This document shows, in pieces, positions 14,767 to 22,920 of a DNA stretch of 38,294 nucleotides. This stretch comes from Patescibacteria group bacterium (GTDB lineage: Bacteria; Patescibacteria; UBA1384; XYA2-FULL-43-10; 1-14-0-10-43-13). The notes under the pieces are model-generated. The model was not told the origin of the DNA. It worked only from the letters and a program-made list of their open reading frames with translations, and did not search any database. The stretch covers positions 1 to 38,294 of the forward strand of contig JAMCZZ010000029.1 in NCBI GenBank assembly GCA_023484645.1. Reading direction: 5' to 3'. The translations under genes and the position numbers were made by a program. How positions within the stretch are numbered: position 1 is the stretch's first letter; every line of letters begins with the position of its first letter.

Positions 14767-15567
14767 CTATAAAACGCTTACCATTTCAACCTTTCTGGCT
14801 ATCTGGTTGGGGAAAAGAGTACCCACACTATTTCCTTTTATGATCCCGGTTAACGTGCCGATTCTTTTTCCGTTAGCAATGTACATACTAACGCCTTGTT
14901 CGGTGACCATCTTTGCGGTCTTAAGTTTACTTCTCATTCCTCCTTTGCCGTTACTAGCCGTGTCATCGATCTTATCGAGATATTCATCGATTTTTTCGAT
15001 AACCGGTATAACTTTAGAAGAGGAGTTGTTGGGCGAGCCGTCTAAGAATCCATCAACATCAGTGAGAACGACTAACTTATCTGCCTTAATCAAAATAGAA
15101 ACCAAAGCAGCTAGCTGGTCGTTGTCCGTGAAAGCGTTCATTAACTCTTCTGATGAAATGGCGTCATTCTCGTTCATGACGGGGACAATGCCATTCGCAA
15201 GCATCAGATTAACTATTTCTTGCAGTGTCAGTTTTCTTTCGGCATTGATGAAGTCGTTCCAAGTCAGCAGGATCTGAGCGCAAACAATACCACAGGATCC
15301 AAAAGCCTCTGCGTAAGAAGTCATAAGTAGTGGTTGGCCGATTGCTGCTAGTGTCTGTTTGACGGCAGTTTTTCCTCCATGCAGTGCTCGCGCGCTGATT
15401 GTTGATCGTCCGGTGCTAACTGCACCAGAAGTGACCAGAACAAAATCATGGCCAGTACTTTTTCTTAGCTGGCTTACTTCATGTGCTAGATTGGCAACAA
15501 TTTTCTTATTTAGTTGTCCGTCGTGGGTTGTGAGAGCGTTCGATCCAATCTTTACGACCACTTTCAT
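14767..15567 (-). CDS. proB: Glutamate 5-kinase without PUA domain
   Basis: Amino-acid-kinase-fold enzyme that phosphorylates glutamate, the first step of proline synthesis. From the ATG at 15567 it has 266 residues. Conserved elements in order: KVVVKIGSNALT, LVTSGAVSTGR, the NENDAISSEEL and FTDNDQLAALVS loops, LTDVDGFLDG and GKGGMRSKLKTAK. It lacks the C-terminal PUA domain of the roughly 370-residue E. coli enzyme. The start is set by AAAGGAG 7 nt upstream; an in-frame ATG at 15606 would add 13 residues. proA and proC are not nearby, so its role in full proline synthesis is uncertain. It could act on another carboxylate. Confidence 0.9.
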   Translation of the reverse strand: MKVVVKIGSNALTTHDGQLNKKIVANLAHEVSQLRKSTGHDFVLVTSGAVSTGRSTISARALHGGKTAVKQTLAAIGQPLLMTSYAEAFGSCGIVCAQILLTWNDFINAERKLTLQEIVNLMLANGIVPVMNENDAISSEELMNAFTDNDQLAALVSILIKADKLVVLTDVDGFLDGSPNNSSSKVIPVIEKIDEYLDKIDDTASNGKGGMRSKLKTAKMVTEQGVSMYIANGKRIGTLTGIIKGNSVGTLFPNQIARKVEMVSVL

Positions 15568-15658
15568 TGAAAATCTCCTTTGGCGAGTAATCGCAATTTT
15601 ATTCATCTTGATAGTTTTCGACCCTAACTTTCTCGATTAAAAACTGCCAGAAAAACAA

Positions 15659-15735
15659 AAAAACTGGCTTTGGGCCAGATTATTAAAGTGCAATATTTTA
15701 ACTAAAAAATACTAAAAATCTGGCCAGTCAGTTTT
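15659..15735. repeat. Inverted repeat between proB and uvrC
   Basis: AAAACTGG...GGCCAGATT on the left is mirrored by AATCTGGCC...CAGTTTT on the right, across an A+T-rich centre. It lies in the divergent promoter region and could fold in a uvrC leader transcript. Confidence 0.5.
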
Positions 15736-15823
15736 CATCGGCGGGACGATAATGGTATTAAATTTTGACTTCTTTAGCATAATTGATTTTAATATAACAA
15801 AGCGAGTAGAATATAGCAAATTT

Positions 15824-17140
15824 ATGAAAAGTTATGATTTTAGAACATTGCCTATAACATCGGGGGTTTACCAGTTTACTGATGAAGCTGGGAAGATTTT
15901 ATATATCGGTAAGGCTAAAAGTTTGCGGAATAGAGTAAAATCCTACTTTGCTAAGGAAGTTGGCCGAGGTCCAGCGATCGACTTAATGATCGAGCTAGCA
16001 AAAGAGATTAAATGGATAGAAACAGAAAGTGAAATAGAAGCGATTCTTCTGGAAGCTGATTTAATAAATAAATTAAAGCCAAAATATAACGTTCGTCTTC
16101 GAGACGACAAAAGCTTTTTAGTAATTAAGATAGTAAAGCCCAATTATTCTTCGAGCGATAGCGAGAAGTTTAGAATTAAAGTTCTCGGCACGACTGCCTC
16201 GAACAATAACCCTAACCGATTCCCGTGTGTTGAACTGGTCCGATATAAAAATATTGATTTTTCTGATAAATCGTCTTGGTATTTTGGTCCTTATCCCTCG
16301 GGTCTTTTATTAAAAAAATCTCTTTATTATTTACGGAAAATATTTCCTTTTCGTGATTGTTCTAAAGTCAAATACAATACATATCGCAGAAAAGGTCGAC
16401 CATGTATTTATGGAGATATCCGTGTTTGTACCGGACCTTGTGTTAATTGGGTTAATGAAGCTGAATATAAGAAAAATATTGATTTTCTGAAAGATTTTTT
16501 AAAGGGAAAGAAGCGAAGTATAATTAAAAAATTAAATTCTCAAATGCAAGCTCTAAGCAAAGAAAAACGTTTTGAGGAAGCTGGCCTTATTAGAAACAAG
16601 CTTAATGCTCTAGAGCATTTAAAAGACGTTGCAATTGGTTTAAGAGATGATGCTTTTAATGGTGAAAATATTCTTTTTCCAAGAATTGAGTGTTTCGATA
16701 TTTCAAATATCTCTGGCTTATATGCAGTTGGCTCGATGATCGTTTTTAAAAATGGAAAACCAGACACCGATGAATATCGTAAATTTAAAATCAAATTTAC
16801 AAATGAACCAAATGATGTGCTGATGCTCTCTGAAATGTTAAGTCGCCGTTTTAAAAATGATTGGCCATTGCCTAATTTAGTTTTGATAGATGGAGGAGAA
16901 AACCAGCTAAGAGTGGCCACGGAAATATTAAAGAAATTTAACTTGAATATTCCGGCCGTCTCAATTTCAAAGGGTAAAAAAAGAGATAAAAACGAGTTTC
17001 ACTTCTCGGACGAAGCAATTGCTAAATATGTGAACAAAAATATTTCTTTGCAAAAGATTTTAATTCAAGCCCGCGATGAAGCCCACCGTTTTGCAATCAA
17101 CTATTACCGATCTCTTCATAAAAAAGGTCTGTTTGAATAA
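15824..17140 (+). CDS. uvrC: UvrC excinuclease subunit lacking the C-terminal HhH domain
   Basis: UvrC makes both incisions in nucleotide excision repair. The protein has an N-terminal GIY-YIG nuclease (GVYQFTDEAGKILYIGKAKSLRNRV). A UVR/UvrB-binding helix pair follows (KEKRFEEAGLIRNKL). The RNase H-like nuclease has its metal and catalytic elements FDISN, LIDGGENQL and RDEAHRFAI. It ends right after the last motif at about 438 residues, so the tandem helix-hairpin-helix DNA-binding domain (full length about 600) is missing. The start at 15824 gives the canonical MKSYDFRTLPITSGVY. An ATG at 15752 would add 24 unconserved residues. An insertion precedes the WYFGPYPSG block. Confidence 0.93.
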   Translation: MKSYDFRTLPITSGVYQFTDEAGKILYIGKAKSLRNRVKSYFAKEVGRGPAIDLMIELAKEIKWIETESEIEAILLEADLINKLKPKYNVRLRDDKSFLVIKIVKPNYSSSDSEKFRIKVLGTTASNNNPNRFPCVELVRYKNIDFSDKSSWYFGPYPSGLLLKKSLYYLRKIFPFRDCSKVKYNTYRRKGRPCIYGDIRVCTGPCVNWVNEAEYKKNIDFLKDFLKGKKRSIIKKLNSQMQALSKEKRFEEAGLIRNKLNALEHLKDVAIGLRDDAFNGENILFPRIECFDISNISGLYAVGSMIVFKNGKPDTDEYRKFKIKFTNEPNDVLMLSEMLSRRFKNDWPLPNLVLIDGGENQLRVATEILKKFNLNIPAVSISKGKKRDKNEFHFSDEAIAKYVNKNISLQKILIQARDEAHRFAINYYRSLHKKGLFE

Positions 17141-17172
17141 TATTTTTTTGTGCAGACGTTCATTTATTCTCA

Positions 17173-17201
17173 TTGCGAAAAGGGAATTGGCGTACTATAA
17201 T
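17173..17201 (+). promoter_or_regulatory. Promoter of the yvcK-like gene
   Basis: TTGCGA (17173-17178), 17-bp spacer, TATAAT (17196-17201), about 32 bp upstream of the GTG start. Confidence 0.7.
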
Positions 17202-17232
17202 AGAACTACTTAACGGTTAAGGAGACTTTGCT

Positions 17233-18258
17233 GTGGTTAAATCTTTTCTAAAAAAATGGTGGAATGATCTCAAATATGAACCAGGTGATCCTCGTCAATT
17301 AGCTGGTGGGCGCATTAAAATTGCAGCAATTGGTGGAGGTACAGGGTTGTCTACTTTGCTTAGAGGTTTGAGAGATTATTCCAATGACATCTCAGCGATT
17401 GTTTCAGTAGCTGACAATGGGTCTTCTTCAGGAGAGCTTAGAAAAGAGTTTGATATATTACCGCCTGGCGATATTCGGCAATGTATTTCGGCATTGGCTT
17501 ATGATGAAGAATTGGTTTCAGATCTCTTAGAATATAGATTTAAAAAAGGCAACAATTCCTTCTCTGGCCATACCTTGGGGAATATTTGGATCACAGGTCT
17601 TACTGAATATTTCGGTTCATTTGAAAAAGCACTTGAGATAACAACAGAATTATTCAAAACTGCCGGGAAAGTGATGCCTGCTACTCTTGACGACATAGAT
17701 ATTCAAATAGAGTACGAAGATGGCAGCACTTTGAAAGGCGAAACTTACCTAGACGAAGTTTTAAAAAAAATTAATAAAATATCACTTAATAAGGAGAACC
17801 CGAGGGCTTATAGTGGGGCTATTAAAGCTTTGGGGGATGCCGATTTAATAATTATCGGTCCAGGTAGTCTTTATGGCAGCCTTCTCCCTAATTTATTAAT
17901 TCCTGGAATAAAGAAAGCAATTTTAAATAATAAAAAAGCAGTTAAGGTTTATGTCGCGAATTGTTCCACTGAAAGGACCCAAACTCGAGATTATTCCATA
18001 GATGATCACATCAAAGTCATAAATAATCATACTTTAGAAAAATTATTTGATTATTGTTTAGTCAATGACAAGGTGATTAAGAGTTCAAAGGAACAGTCTA
18101 AACTTGGAGAAGTAAATAATATTACAACTAATAAAGAAGAAATTGATGGAATTAAGATCGTAAAAGACGATATAATAAATGAAAAAAATCCGCTCTATCA
18201 TGATTCAGCAAAATTAGCAGAGTCAATAATCAATTTATATAAAGAAGCACGAAAATAG
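17233..18258 (+). CDS. yvcK: YvcK/CofD-like gluconeogenesis factor
   Basis: A 341-residue protein of the CofD/YvcK family, which in Firmicutes is needed for growth on gluconeogenic carbon and for cell shape, probably by binding UDP-sugars. The nucleotide-binding IAAIGGGTGLSTLLRGL lies at about 31-47. The family motifs VADNGSSSGELR, LPPGDIRQC, FSGHTLGN and IIGPGSLYGSLLPNLL follow in order. The start is GTG at 17233 with AAGGAGA upstream. It has its own promoter and precedes tpiA by 83 bp. In many Gram-positives this gene lies with rapZ and whiA; neither is here. Confidence 0.9.
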   Translation: MVKSFLKKWWNDLKYEPGDPRQLAGGRIKIAAIGGGTGLSTLLRGLRDYSNDISAIVSVADNGSSSGELRKEFDILPPGDIRQCISALAYDEELVSDLLEYRFKKGNNSFSGHTLGNIWITGLTEYFGSFEKALEITTELFKTAGKVMPATLDDIDIQIEYEDGSTLKGETYLDEVLKKINKISLNKENPRAYSGAIKALGDADLIIIGPGSLYGSLLPNLLIPGIKKAILNNKKAVKVYVANCSTERTQTRDYSIDDHIKVINNHTLEKLFDYCLVNDKVIKSSKEQSKLGEVNNITTNKEEIDGIKIVKDDIINEKNPLYHDSAKLAESIINLYKEARK

Positions 18259-18341
18259 TTAACTCGTTATTTGTGACTTGTTGACTCGTTGTATGCTAAT
18301 TAACGAATCAACGGATCATTAGTAACTAATCTGGAGGGAAT

Positions 18342-19094
18342 ATGCGAAGGCCGATGATTGTTGGCAACTGGAAAATGTACACTGAGGCATCAGATGCTCA
18401 TATTTTGGCTACAACGATAAGGAACTATGCCTCCAGTATTAATGGGATTGAAATAGTGCTATGTCCTCCTGTAATTTGGCTTTCGGAGATTTTGTCGATA
18501 GTTGGTAAATCGGGAACGATAAAACTCGGTGCCCAAAATATGTTTTATGAAAAAGAGGGGCCTTACACTGGTGAGATTTCTCCTATGATGATTCGTGATT
18601 TGGCGAAGTATGTAATAATCGGCCATTCAGAGAGAAGAGAGCATTTTGGAGAAACAAATTTAGAGGTCAATGAAAAAGTGATTGCGGCGTTGAGAGCAGG
18701 TCTTTGTCCGATTATCTGTGTCGGGGAAAAGAAAAAATCTACTAGTTACCCAACATCTGTAGTTAACCAGTTAAAAGAAGCGCTGGCTCATGTACCAAAA
18801 AAATATTATAAAGACATTGTTGTTGCATATGAACCGGTTTGGGCAATTAGTACGGCGGAAAATCGAGATCGAAACGCTGAAGTTAATCACGTAGTAAAAG
18901 TTATAATGGCCTTGAGAGAAGTGGTTTTACGAGATTCTCCAATTCTTTATGGGGGCAGTGTGAACTCTAAGAATGCTAAAGATTATGCTTCACAACCTGG
19001 AATAGATGGTGCATTAGTAGGTGCGGCAAGTTTAAGGGCGTCAGAGTTTGTAAAAATCTGTTCGACTTGGGCAGAAAATAAAAGTTTTAAATAA
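18342..19094 (+). CDS. tpiA: Triosephosphate isomerase
   Basis: Interconverts dihydroxyacetone phosphate and glyceraldehyde 3-phosphate in the cytoplasm. At 250 residues it has the normal TIM-barrel length. Catalytic residues are visible: Lys11 in GNWKMY, His95 in IIGHSERRE and Glu164 in VAYEPVWAIST. The phosphate loop is GGSVNSKN. The mobile loop 6 reads AISTAENRDRN rather than the common AIGTGKTA, a notable variation. A Shine-Dalgarno (GGAGGG) precedes the ATG. gap follows across a fold-back repeat. Confidence 0.97.
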   Translation: MRRPMIVGNWKMYTEASDAHILATTIRNYASSINGIEIVLCPPVIWLSEILSIVGKSGTIKLGAQNMFYEKEGPYTGEISPMMIRDLAKYVIIGHSERREHFGETNLEVNEKVIAALRAGLCPIICVGEKKKSTSYPTSVVNQLKEALAHVPKKYYKDIVVAYEPVWAISTAENRDRNAEVNHVVKVIMALREVVLRDSPILYGGSVNSKNAKDYASQPGIDGALVGAASLRASEFVKICSTWAENKSFK

Positions 19095-19098
19095 TGAA

Positions 19099-19192
19099 AT
19101 ACAGATTACAGATCTAACAAATATACAGATTTACGGATTAAAAATCTGTATGATCTGTAAATCTCGCTTTAATCTGTACATCTGTATAAATG
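19099..19192. repeat. ACAGATT/AATCTGT fold-back repeat between tpiA and gap
   Basis: Left-half units ACAGATTACAGAT and ATACAGATTTACGG face right-half units AATCTGTATGATCTGT and AATCTGTACATCTGT. Composition and layout match 11989-12086. Confidence 0.8.
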
Positions 19193-19199
19193 GAGGACA

Positions 19200-20186
19200 A
19201 TGAAAATAGCAATTAATGGTTTTGGTAGAATTGGTCGGGCGGCGGCGAAAGTTATTCTAGATAAACCTAATCTTGAGTTGGTGGCGGTAAATGATCTGGG
19301 AGATCTGCCAACTTTAGCTCATTTATTAAAATACGATAGCTGCTATGGTATTTATAATAAAGAAGTTGGTTATGACGACAATGAAATAATCATAAATAAT
19401 CATAAAGTTTTATTTTATTCAGAAAAAGACCCTTCAAAATTACCCTGGCAAGAATTGGGAGTCGATGTGGTTATTGAGTCAACTGGCATATTTTTAACTA
19501 AAGAAACTGCAAAAGCTCATTTAGATGCAGGAGCAAAAAAGGTTGTTTTATCGGCTCCAGCCAAAGATGAAACTCCAACCTTTGTTATGGGTGTTAATGC
19601 AAATAAGTATGCTGGAGAAAAAGTCGTTTCAAATGCATCTTGCACAACAAACTGTATAACACCAGTTATGAAAATATTGGAAGATAGTTTTGGTATTGAA
19701 AAGTCCTTAATGACAACGGTTCATTCCTATACTGCTGACCAGAACTTAGTCGACGGTCCGCATAAAGATTTGCGAAGAGCCAGAGCAGCGGCAATAAATA
19801 TAGTTCCTACTACGACAGGCGCAGCCAAAGCTGCTTTCAAAACCATTCCTACTTTAGAAGGCAGATTCGATGGATTGGCAATTCGGGTACCGACTCCAGT
19901 TGTTTCTTTAGCCGACATGACTGTTGTTTTGAAGAAGAATACCTCAATCGAAGAAATCAATAAAAAGTTTGCTGAAGCAAGTGAGGGAGAGTATGAAAAC
20001 ATCATAGTTACGAGCGAAGAACCTTTGGTTTCATCTGACCTTATAATGAATCCTGCTTCAGCTATTGTTGATTTACCATTAACTCAGGTGGTAAAAGGAG
20101 ACTTAGCCAAAGTAATCGCTTGGTATGACAACGAGTGGGGATATAGTAATCGATTAGTTGAACTAGCTGAGCTAATCGGCAAATAA
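19200..20186 (+). CDS. gap: Glyceraldehyde-3-phosphate dehydrogenase
   Basis: Oxidises glyceraldehyde 3-phosphate to 1,3-bisphosphoglycerate and reduces NAD(P). The 328-residue protein has the N-terminal Rossmann motif INGFGRIGR. The catalytic cysteine is Cys148 in NASCTTNCITP, and the activating His lies in TTVHSYTADQ. The C-terminal WYDNEWGYSNR is canonical. VNDLGD at 30-35 has the acidic residue that usually favours NAD. A Shine-Dalgarno (GGAGGA) precedes the ATG. It is followed within 20 bp by hypC. Confidence 0.97.
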   Translation: MKIAINGFGRIGRAAAKVILDKPNLELVAVNDLGDLPTLAHLLKYDSCYGIYNKEVGYDDNEIIINNHKVLFYSEKDPSKLPWQELGVDVVIESTGIFLTKETAKAHLDAGAKKVVLSAPAKDETPTFVMGVNANKYAGEKVVSNASCTTNCITPVMKILEDSFGIEKSLMTTVHSYTADQNLVDGPHKDLRRARAAAINIVPTTTGAAKAAFKTIPTLEGRFDGLAIRVPTPVVSLADMTVVLKKNTSIEEINKKFAEASEGEYENIIVTSEEPLVSSDLIMNPASAIVDLPLTQVVKGDLAKVIAWYDNEWGYSNRLVELAELIGK

Positions 20187-20204
20187 ATATACTGGAGGTT
20201 TATT

Positions 20205-20435
20205 GTGTGTTTGGCTGTTCCTGGAAAAGTTAAAAAAATTGAAGAAAATTTTGCTTATTTTGATTTTAATAATGAAGAATATAAAGCAGATATATCTTTA
20301 GCACCCGAAGTTAAAGTTGGTGACTGGATTTTAATGCACGATGGAAGAGCATTATCTAAAATTTCTCAAAAAGAAGCCAAAGAAAATTTAGAATTCATTA
20401 AAACTCATGAAGAGATGACGGAACATGAACACTAG
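20205..20435 (+). CDS. hypC: HypC/HybG-family hydrogenase maturation chaperone
   Basis: HypC works with HypD to carry the Fe(CN)2CO unit and deliver it to the large subunit of NiFe hydrogenases. The 76-residue protein begins with the invariant MCLAVPGKV, whose Cys2 binds the iron. It continues in the small beta-barrel form typical of the family (VGDWILMHDGRAL). The start is GTG with GGAGG upstream. It lies 18 bp after gap, and its end overlaps the next gene by 11 bp. The hydrogenase genes are 2.5 kb away on the other strand; hypA, B, D, E and F are not in the window. Confidence 0.92.
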   Translation: MCLAVPGKVKKIEENFAYFDFNNEEYKADISLAPEVKVGDWILMHDGRALSKISQKEAKENLEFIKTHEEMTEHEH

Positions 20436-21162
20436 AGGCGTTTCAATTATAATTCGTACTCTGAACGAAAAAGAAGAATTAGCCAATGTCTTTAAAGCAC
20501 TATCACAGCAAAACTTCACTGGCGAAAAGGAAATTATTGTCGTAGACAACGAATCGAGCGATGGGACAAAGGAGCTAGCGGAAAAACACGGAGCAAAAGT
20601 TTTAACGATCAGGAAGGATGAATTTACATACCCAAAGTCAATGAATATGGGGGTCAAAGAAGCGGAATATCCGATTGTAATTTTACTTGTTGGCCACGCA
20701 ACACCCATAGGAACAAATTGGCTTAGTTCAGCGGCTAAGCATTTCTCTAACCCAAAAGTGGCAGGTGTTTACGCAAATGTAATTCCCCAGAAGCCATTTA
20801 GTTTTTCGGAATTTTTCTTATATTATCCCAGATTTTTTGTCAATAAATTATTTAGTCCCTACACGGTAAAAAGAGCTGGAAGAGGAGTATTTGCAGCGAC
20901 CAATTTGGCGCTAAGAAAAGAATTATGGGACAAGCATCATTTTGAAGAAAAGTACGAACTTGGAGGCGAAGATACTCATTGGGCACAATGGGCGATTGAT
21001 CAAGGTTATAAAATAATTTGTGATACAGATTTTGTTGTTAGACATTCCCATCATTTGAATTTTTGGGGTGTCATTCAACAAACCAAATACTGGAGCAAAT
21101 TAAAAAACCCAACCAAATTTTCCAAAAAAGAGCTTGATTTTAGAAAAGATTTAAAGCTTTAG
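20425..21162 (+). CDS. Family 2 glycosyltransferase
   Basis: A 245-residue GT-A-fold transferase, probably adding a sugar to a cell-surface polymer. It opens with VSIIIRTLNEKEEL and has the nucleotide-binding VVDNESSDGT. The acceptor-side EDTHWAQWAIDQGYKI resembles the ED motif of rhamnosyltransferase-like GT2 proteins. Where most members have an acidic DxD-like element, this one reads LLVGHATPIGTNWL, without Asp, so metal binding or activity is uncertain. The ATG at 20425 lies inside hypC, which suggests coupled translation. Its 3' end overlaps the ABC permease gene on the other strand by a few bases. Confidence 0.88.
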   Translation: MNTRGVSIIIRTLNEKEELANVFKALSQQNFTGEKEIIVVDNESSDGTKELAEKHGAKVLTIRKDEFTYPKSMNMGVKEAEYPIVILLVGHATPIGTNWLSSAAKHFSNPKVAGVYANVIPQKPFSFSEFFLYYPRFFVNKLFSPYTVKRAGRGVFAATNLALRKELWDKHHFEEKYELGGEDTHWAQWAIDQGYKIICDTDFVVRHSHHLNFWGVIQQTKYWSKLKNPTKFSKKELDFRKDLKL

Positions 21163-21953
21163 AGATCCTTATTATTGAAAACAATTAGAGAGCTAACAAG
21201 GCCCAAAATTAATATTCCGAGCAGTATTTCTACGTGTGTCCAGTCAACAGTGCCTGTCTCAAGGAGTTTTTGTGGATTGTAAGTATAGAAAAGAGAAAGC
21301 TTGTCATAGTTTTTCAGCTTATCAACCATATTCGTCATAGCTGTGAAAACATAAAATCCCATTACTATTGAAAGCGTTGCTGCTGCAACCGTAATCTTTG
21401 TTTTTAACAGAGAAGAAATAAATATCGATATACCATATATTGCCCACAAGAATGCTGTTGCTACAACAAAAAAGGCCAAAAAACCTTTAACACTAACATC
21501 GACATCGTAAATTTTTGTAAGCCCATACATTGATAGGCTAGAGCAGGCGATTAGGGCCAAAGTATAAAAAAGACTGACAAAAGCTTCTGATAAAACTAGC
21601 TTTATTCGTGATATTGGTTGAGATAGCTGAAACTCGATGGTTTTTCTCTCAATTGATCCGGCTATGGTCGAACCAGCTGAAGCTGCAACGTAAAAAGAGA
21701 TTATTAAGATAAAAAAGAGTGACAAAAATTCCATAGAGATAAAGCCCTCAAATTTGGAAAGGCTTAGCATGTCGTTTGCACCAAAAAATTTCAGCATCTC
21801 TTTTGGGTAGGTGGCATATAATTTTTCTAAGTCTATTTTCTTAATAGACGGATAAAGCCCCACTATCATCCATGCATATGCAAAAAGTCCAACGAAATAA
21901 TAAATTATGCTTTTGAATTGCTCTTTAAATTTTTGGATAATGATGTTAAACAT
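21159..21953 (-). CDS. ABC-2 type transporter permease
   Basis: A 264-residue integral membrane protein with about six hydrophobic segments, including residues about 17-37 and 75-95, and a final one near 245-260. The conserved short motif SIERKTIEFQLSQPISR (about 98-114) is typical of ABC-2 permeases with Nat/DrrB-like topology. It lies 29 bp downstream of the ATPase gene and forms an exporter with it; the substrate is unknown. Its stop overlaps the stop of the convergent glycosyltransferase. It is the last gene of the run that starts with the hydrogenase. Confidence 0.88.
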   Translation of the reverse strand: MFNIIIQKFKEQFKSIIYYFVGLFAYAWMIVGLYPSIKKIDLEKLYATYPKEMLKFFGANDMLSLSKFEGFISMEFLSLFFILIISFYVAASAGSTIAGSIERKTIEFQLSQPISRIKLVLSEAFVSLFYTLALIACSSLSMYGLTKIYDVDVSVKGFLAFFVVATAFLWAIYGISIFISSLLKTKITVAAATLSIVMGFYVFTAMTNMVDKLKNYDKLSLFYTYNPQKLLETGTVDWTHVEILLGILILGLVSSLIVFNNKDL

Positions 21954-21982
21954 TGTTTTAAGCTTATAAGCTAGTTAGCTAA

Positions 21983-22912
21983 TTAGCTTTTGTAGTAATG
22001 CATAAATATTTCTTCGAGTGATGGTTCGGAGATTTTAATATCTTTAATTCCAAATTTAGCGATTTTTTTAATAATATCTCCATTCTTGCCAACAGTAATG
22101 AGGTGATAGCCATCTTTTATTCGTTCAACCTTTTTGATGCTGGAACCTCGAAGCTGCAGCAGGGGAATATGTTCTTCGGTTTCGATAAAAACATTACGTA
22201 TATTTTTACTTTTAAAATCATCAATATTCTCAATATTTAGTAATTTTCCATTTTTAATTATACCAACTCGATCACAAATTTTTTCTGCCTCTTCTAATAT
22301 GTGCGTTGAAAAGAAGGTGGTTGTCCCCCATTCTTTAGCTTCAGCGATCATGTCGTAAAAAGTTTGCTGGTTTAACGGATCAAGCCCTGAAGTTGGCTCG
22401 TCAAGAATTAAAAGTTTTGGTTTGTGCATCATTGCCAAAATAATTGCCAGTTTCTGTTTGTTCCCTTTTGAGTAATCTCCGACCTTTTTATTTATGTCTA
22501 GATCTAGTTTTTTGGTGATTAATTTTAAGTATTTTACATCAACTCTGTCTTTGAAGCCCGCGAAATACTGGATGCATTTTATCCCTGTAATATTTTCCGG
22601 CAAGAAAATTTCTCCTGGAAGAAAACCAATGTCTCGGCGGATTTTAACAGAACTTTTGACTGTGTCTAATCCAAATATTTTAGCTGCTCCGCTTGTCGGT
22701 CTGATCAAGTCAAGAAGGAGCTTGATTGTTGTAGTCTTACCTGCTCCGTTTGGGCCGATAAAACCAAAAATTTCACTTTCTTTAACCTCGAGGTTAAGAT
22801 TTTTCAAAGCCTTAACTTTGCCGTTCTGATAATGCTTTGTTAAGCCTTTTGCCTCAATGGCGAAACTGACTTTCTGGGTGATTTCTTCAGTTGTATTTTT
22901 TGACATTTTCAT
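21983..22912 (-). CDS. ABC transporter ATP-binding protein
   Basis: ATPase partner of the ABC-2 permease. Walker A is GPNGAGKTTT. The signature motif is the variant YSKGNKQKLA in place of LSGGQ, Walker B is LLILDEPTSGLDP, and the switch histidine lies in FFSTHIL. A C-terminal domain of about 85 residues follows, as in DrrA/CcmA-type exporters. I choose the ATG at 22912 (309 residues), 9 bp after the hydrogenase alpha stop. An earlier in-frame start at 22945 would overlap that gene. There is no good Shine-Dalgarno, so translation may be coupled to the upstream gene. Confidence 0.93.
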   Translation of the reverse strand: MKMSKNTTEEITQKVSFAIEAKGLTKHYQNGKVKALKNLNLEVKESEIFGFIGPNGAGKTTTIKLLLDLIRPTSGAAKIFGLDTVKSSVKIRRDIGFLPGEIFLPENITGIKCIQYFAGFKDRVDVKYLKLITKKLDLDINKKVGDYSKGNKQKLAIILAMMHKPKLLILDEPTSGLDPLNQQTFYDMIAEAKEWGTTTFFSTHILEEAEKICDRVGIIKNGKLLNIENIDDFKSKNIRNVFIETEEHIPLLQLRGSSIKKVERIKDGYHLITVGKNGDIIKKIAKFGIKDIKISEPSLEEIFMHYYKS

Positions 22913-22920
22913 TGTATTTT

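Noticed and set aside
9055..19192. CRISPR array from the repeated CAGAT/ATCTG units
   Set aside because: Units are short, irregular and without spacers of constant length, and there are no cas genes. They are fold-back repeats.
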